Below, piece after piece: positions 62,736 through 64,000 of a stretch of 64,000 nt of DNA. The stretch spans positions 1 to 64,000 of the forward strand of contig CAYQMG010000169.1 in NCBI GenBank assembly GCA_964418585.1, written 5' to 3'. A program made the translations under genes and the position numbers. The notes below the pieces were generated by a model that was not told the DNA's origin, searched no databases, and was given only the letters and a program-made list of their open reading frames with translations. How positions within the stretch are numbered: the first letter of the stretch is position 1; every line of letters begins with the position of its first letter. Origin of the DNA: JAJRTE01 sp964418585. GTDB lineage: Bacteria > Myxococcota_A > UBA796 > JAJRTE01.

Positions 62736-64000
62736 TCACCCGCCCGGGGATGGGGTGGGTGTGGGCGGGGAAGGCGTGGGGGTGGTCGCGTCGGTGCTGG
62801 GAGCATAGGTGACGACAACGTCGGCCAGCCGTTCCGGAACTGCGCTCACCGACCGCGCACCCAGGCAGCCTTCCGAGTCAAGGTAGCGGTATCCGTACAC
62901 CGACACGGTGACATCGCCCACGAAGCAGACGCCGGAGGCAAGGGAGATGTTGAACGTGCCATCGTCGGAGACGTTCAGGCCTTCAGGCGTCAAGAGGCAA
63001 CCGCCGACATCATCGCCGGCGAGGCGGCCGGGGTCGCAACGCACGTGGGTGCTGGTCACCGGTGTTCCGCACGGAGTCGCGTTGTCGTCGGAAGTGGCGA
63101 CAGCTTCGACGACCAGCCAGTACCCTGCATCCGGGGACACCGTGGTGCCCTCTGGGGGCACGAACCAGCCGGTGAGCAGAGACGCTGCGCTTCCCGTTGC
63201 GCTCACCGGGACCGGGGCGGTTGGAGGAAGCAGCCGCGCGCTGTCCGGGTAGACCGGGGCCAGGTCGAACGAGAGGCGTCGTGAATCGAGGGAATCGGCC
63301 TCGGCCACGATTTCAACCGTCCGGGTTCCGTCCTCGGGAGTGTCCCATTCGAGGAGGGCGGTTGCGAACCCGTCGCCATCCAGTGCGAGGGACACAGGAT
63401 TGCCGGCGGGCTCTCCCTCGAGTGTGCCGAGTGAGGTGCTCACCTGCACCATGCCTCCGGGAGGTCGGTCGGGCGCGTGGATGGCGAGATAGAGTTTTCG
63501 GCACGAGTCCAGGTCTCCCGCGGCGCGTTCAGGTTGTGGCGTTCCTGAAAAGGTTGCGGTGTCCAGGGTGGGCTCCGTGGCGCTCACCCCCACCTCGATG
63601 GGGTTGGGCGCCCGGATCGTTATCGGCGAGGACGCGGCGCCGAGGGTGTCGAGTTGAACCACGATCTCCCACACCGTGGAGGCCGTGTCCGGGACCGAGA
63701 AACCGAGATCCACGGCGCCTCGAGTCCCGCCGGCGTCCTCGAGGTTCACTTCTTGCTCGGTTCCCGCGACCTTGACGCCGTCCAGCCGTTCCCATACCAG
63801 CAAGGGATGCTCGAGATACAGCGGTCCCTCGATGTGGACCGTGGCCTGGCCAAGTCCGGCCGGCAATTCGCATGGGCTGTCCGACAGGCAATCGGACACC
63901 ACAACCGAGAGTTCGGGCGCGCGAAGTCGAAACCGCACCGAGTCCTGGAAGAAGTCGTCGGACGCCAGCACCCGGAACCAGAGCGCGTCGCCTCCTACAT
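62736..64000 (-). CDS. Surface/secreted protein, 5' end beyond the window
   Basis: The open frame runs to the window edge without a start, so the gene is partial; at least 421 residues are present. It is beta-rich with Ig-like segments (LRAPELSVVVSDCLSD, TWEIVVQLD-type repeats, SLGTLEGEPAGNPVSLALDG) and Cys pairs. The C terminus is a Thr/Pro tract (TTPTPSPPTPTPSPGG), which could be a wall- or membrane-distal linker or the C-terminal tail of an exported protein. No family is recognised and no membrane anchor is visible in the part present. Confidence 0.75.
   Translation of the reverse strand, partial: VGGDALWFRVLASDDFFQDSVRFRLRAPELSVVVSDCLSDSPCELPAGLGQATVHIEGPLYLEHPLLVWERLDGVKVAGTEQEVNLEDAGGTRGAVDLGFSVPDTASTVWEIVVQLDTLGAASSPITIRAPNPIEVGVSATEPTLDTATFSGTPQPERAAGDLDSCRKLYLAIHAPDRPPGGMVQVSTSLGTLEGEPAGNPVSLALDGDGFATALLEWDTPEDGTRTVEIVAEADSLDSRRLSFDLAPVYPDSARLLPPTAPVPVSATGSAASLLTGWFVPPEGTTVSPDAGYWLVVEAVATSDDNATPCGTPVTSTHVRCDPGRLAGDDVGGCLLTPEGLNVSDDGTFNISLASGVCFVGDVTVSVYGYRYLDSEGCLGARSVSAVPERLADVVVTYAPSTDATTPTPSPPTPTPSPGG

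Larger units (their letters stand above)
243..63815. repeat. Over-represented palindromic hexamer CTCGAG, about 138 copies
   Basis: By eye the window contains about 138 CTCGAG sites on either strand context (palindrome), roughly one per 460 bases. With about 65% GC, base composition predicts about 22. Sites lie in genes of both strands and in non-coding DNA, for example 243-248, 2402-2407, 6937-6942, 10734-10739, 12169-12174 with 12189-12194, and 50840-50845 with 50862-50867. In genes they often occur as GCT CGA Gxx in Ala-Arg pairs, beside Ala and Arg written GCG/GCC and CGG. None was seen from about 41,545 to 45,785. Confidence 0.7.

Overview
The window reads as about 64 kb of a GC-rich (by eye roughly 65%), gene-dense, Gram-negative chromosome. 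Lipoproteins, an AsmA-like envelope protein, a lytic transglycosylase, a cytochrome bd oxidase and a bacterial-type ribosomal protein cluster support this. Calcium-type MopE-like DxDGDG/DCDD repeats, TPTPTP linkers, a secreted caspase-like protein under an ECF sigma factor, HEAT and beta-propeller proteins and very large STAND ATPases together resemble the Myxococcota/deltaproteobacterial sphere. The taxon is an inference. No insertion sequence, prophage, CRISPR array or rRNA was seen. There is one tRNA, Arg-CCT.

Layout. 0.1-2.5 kb: a MopE-repeat nuclease-like protein and a YkgJ-type cysteine-cluster protein. 2.5-4.9 kb: cydAB. 5.2-10 kb: a cobalamin-type radical SAM enzyme, a rare cysteine desulfurase-SelD fusion, and an orphan PhnD-like lipoprotein. 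10.2-17.1 kb: a probable four-gene operon (HEAT protein, SpoIVB/S55-like protease, secreted propeller, lytic transglycosylase). 17.4-28.2 kb: a small CBM48-type protein facing a two-gene cassette on the minus strand. That cassette encodes a 2515-residue propeller/STAND ATPase and a membrane protein with a degenerate P-loop plus a pseudokinase. 28.2-42.3 kb: a long non-coding leader with two good promoters, then S10-spc-alpha genes from rpsJ to rplQ, closed by a strong intrinsic terminator.

42.4-53.5 kb: a MopE/FG-GAP lipoprotein, a YdbH-like envelope protein with a downstream lipoprotein that looks like YnbE and YdbL joined, a PD40/TPR protein and a haem-binding lipoprotein. 53.7-57.9 kb: ECF sigma factor, anti-sigma factor with a DUF4384-like domain, secreted caspase-like protein and a lipoprotein. 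58-64 kb: tRNA-Arg with its own promoter and terminator, then minus-strand FmdB, Xaa-Pro peptidase, an RlmI-like methyltransferase, a PAS-GGDEF cyclase and a surface protein cut by the window edge.

Four signals stand out. The palindrome CTCGAG occurs about 138 times by eye, against about 22 expected from composition; it bends codon choice and is absent from one 4.2-kb stretch. The ribosomal cluster lacks exactly rplC (L3) and rplX (L24). The selenophosphate synthetase is fused to its likely selenium-delivering desulfurase. The STAND/pseudokinase pair looks like an uncharacterised signalling or conflict system.
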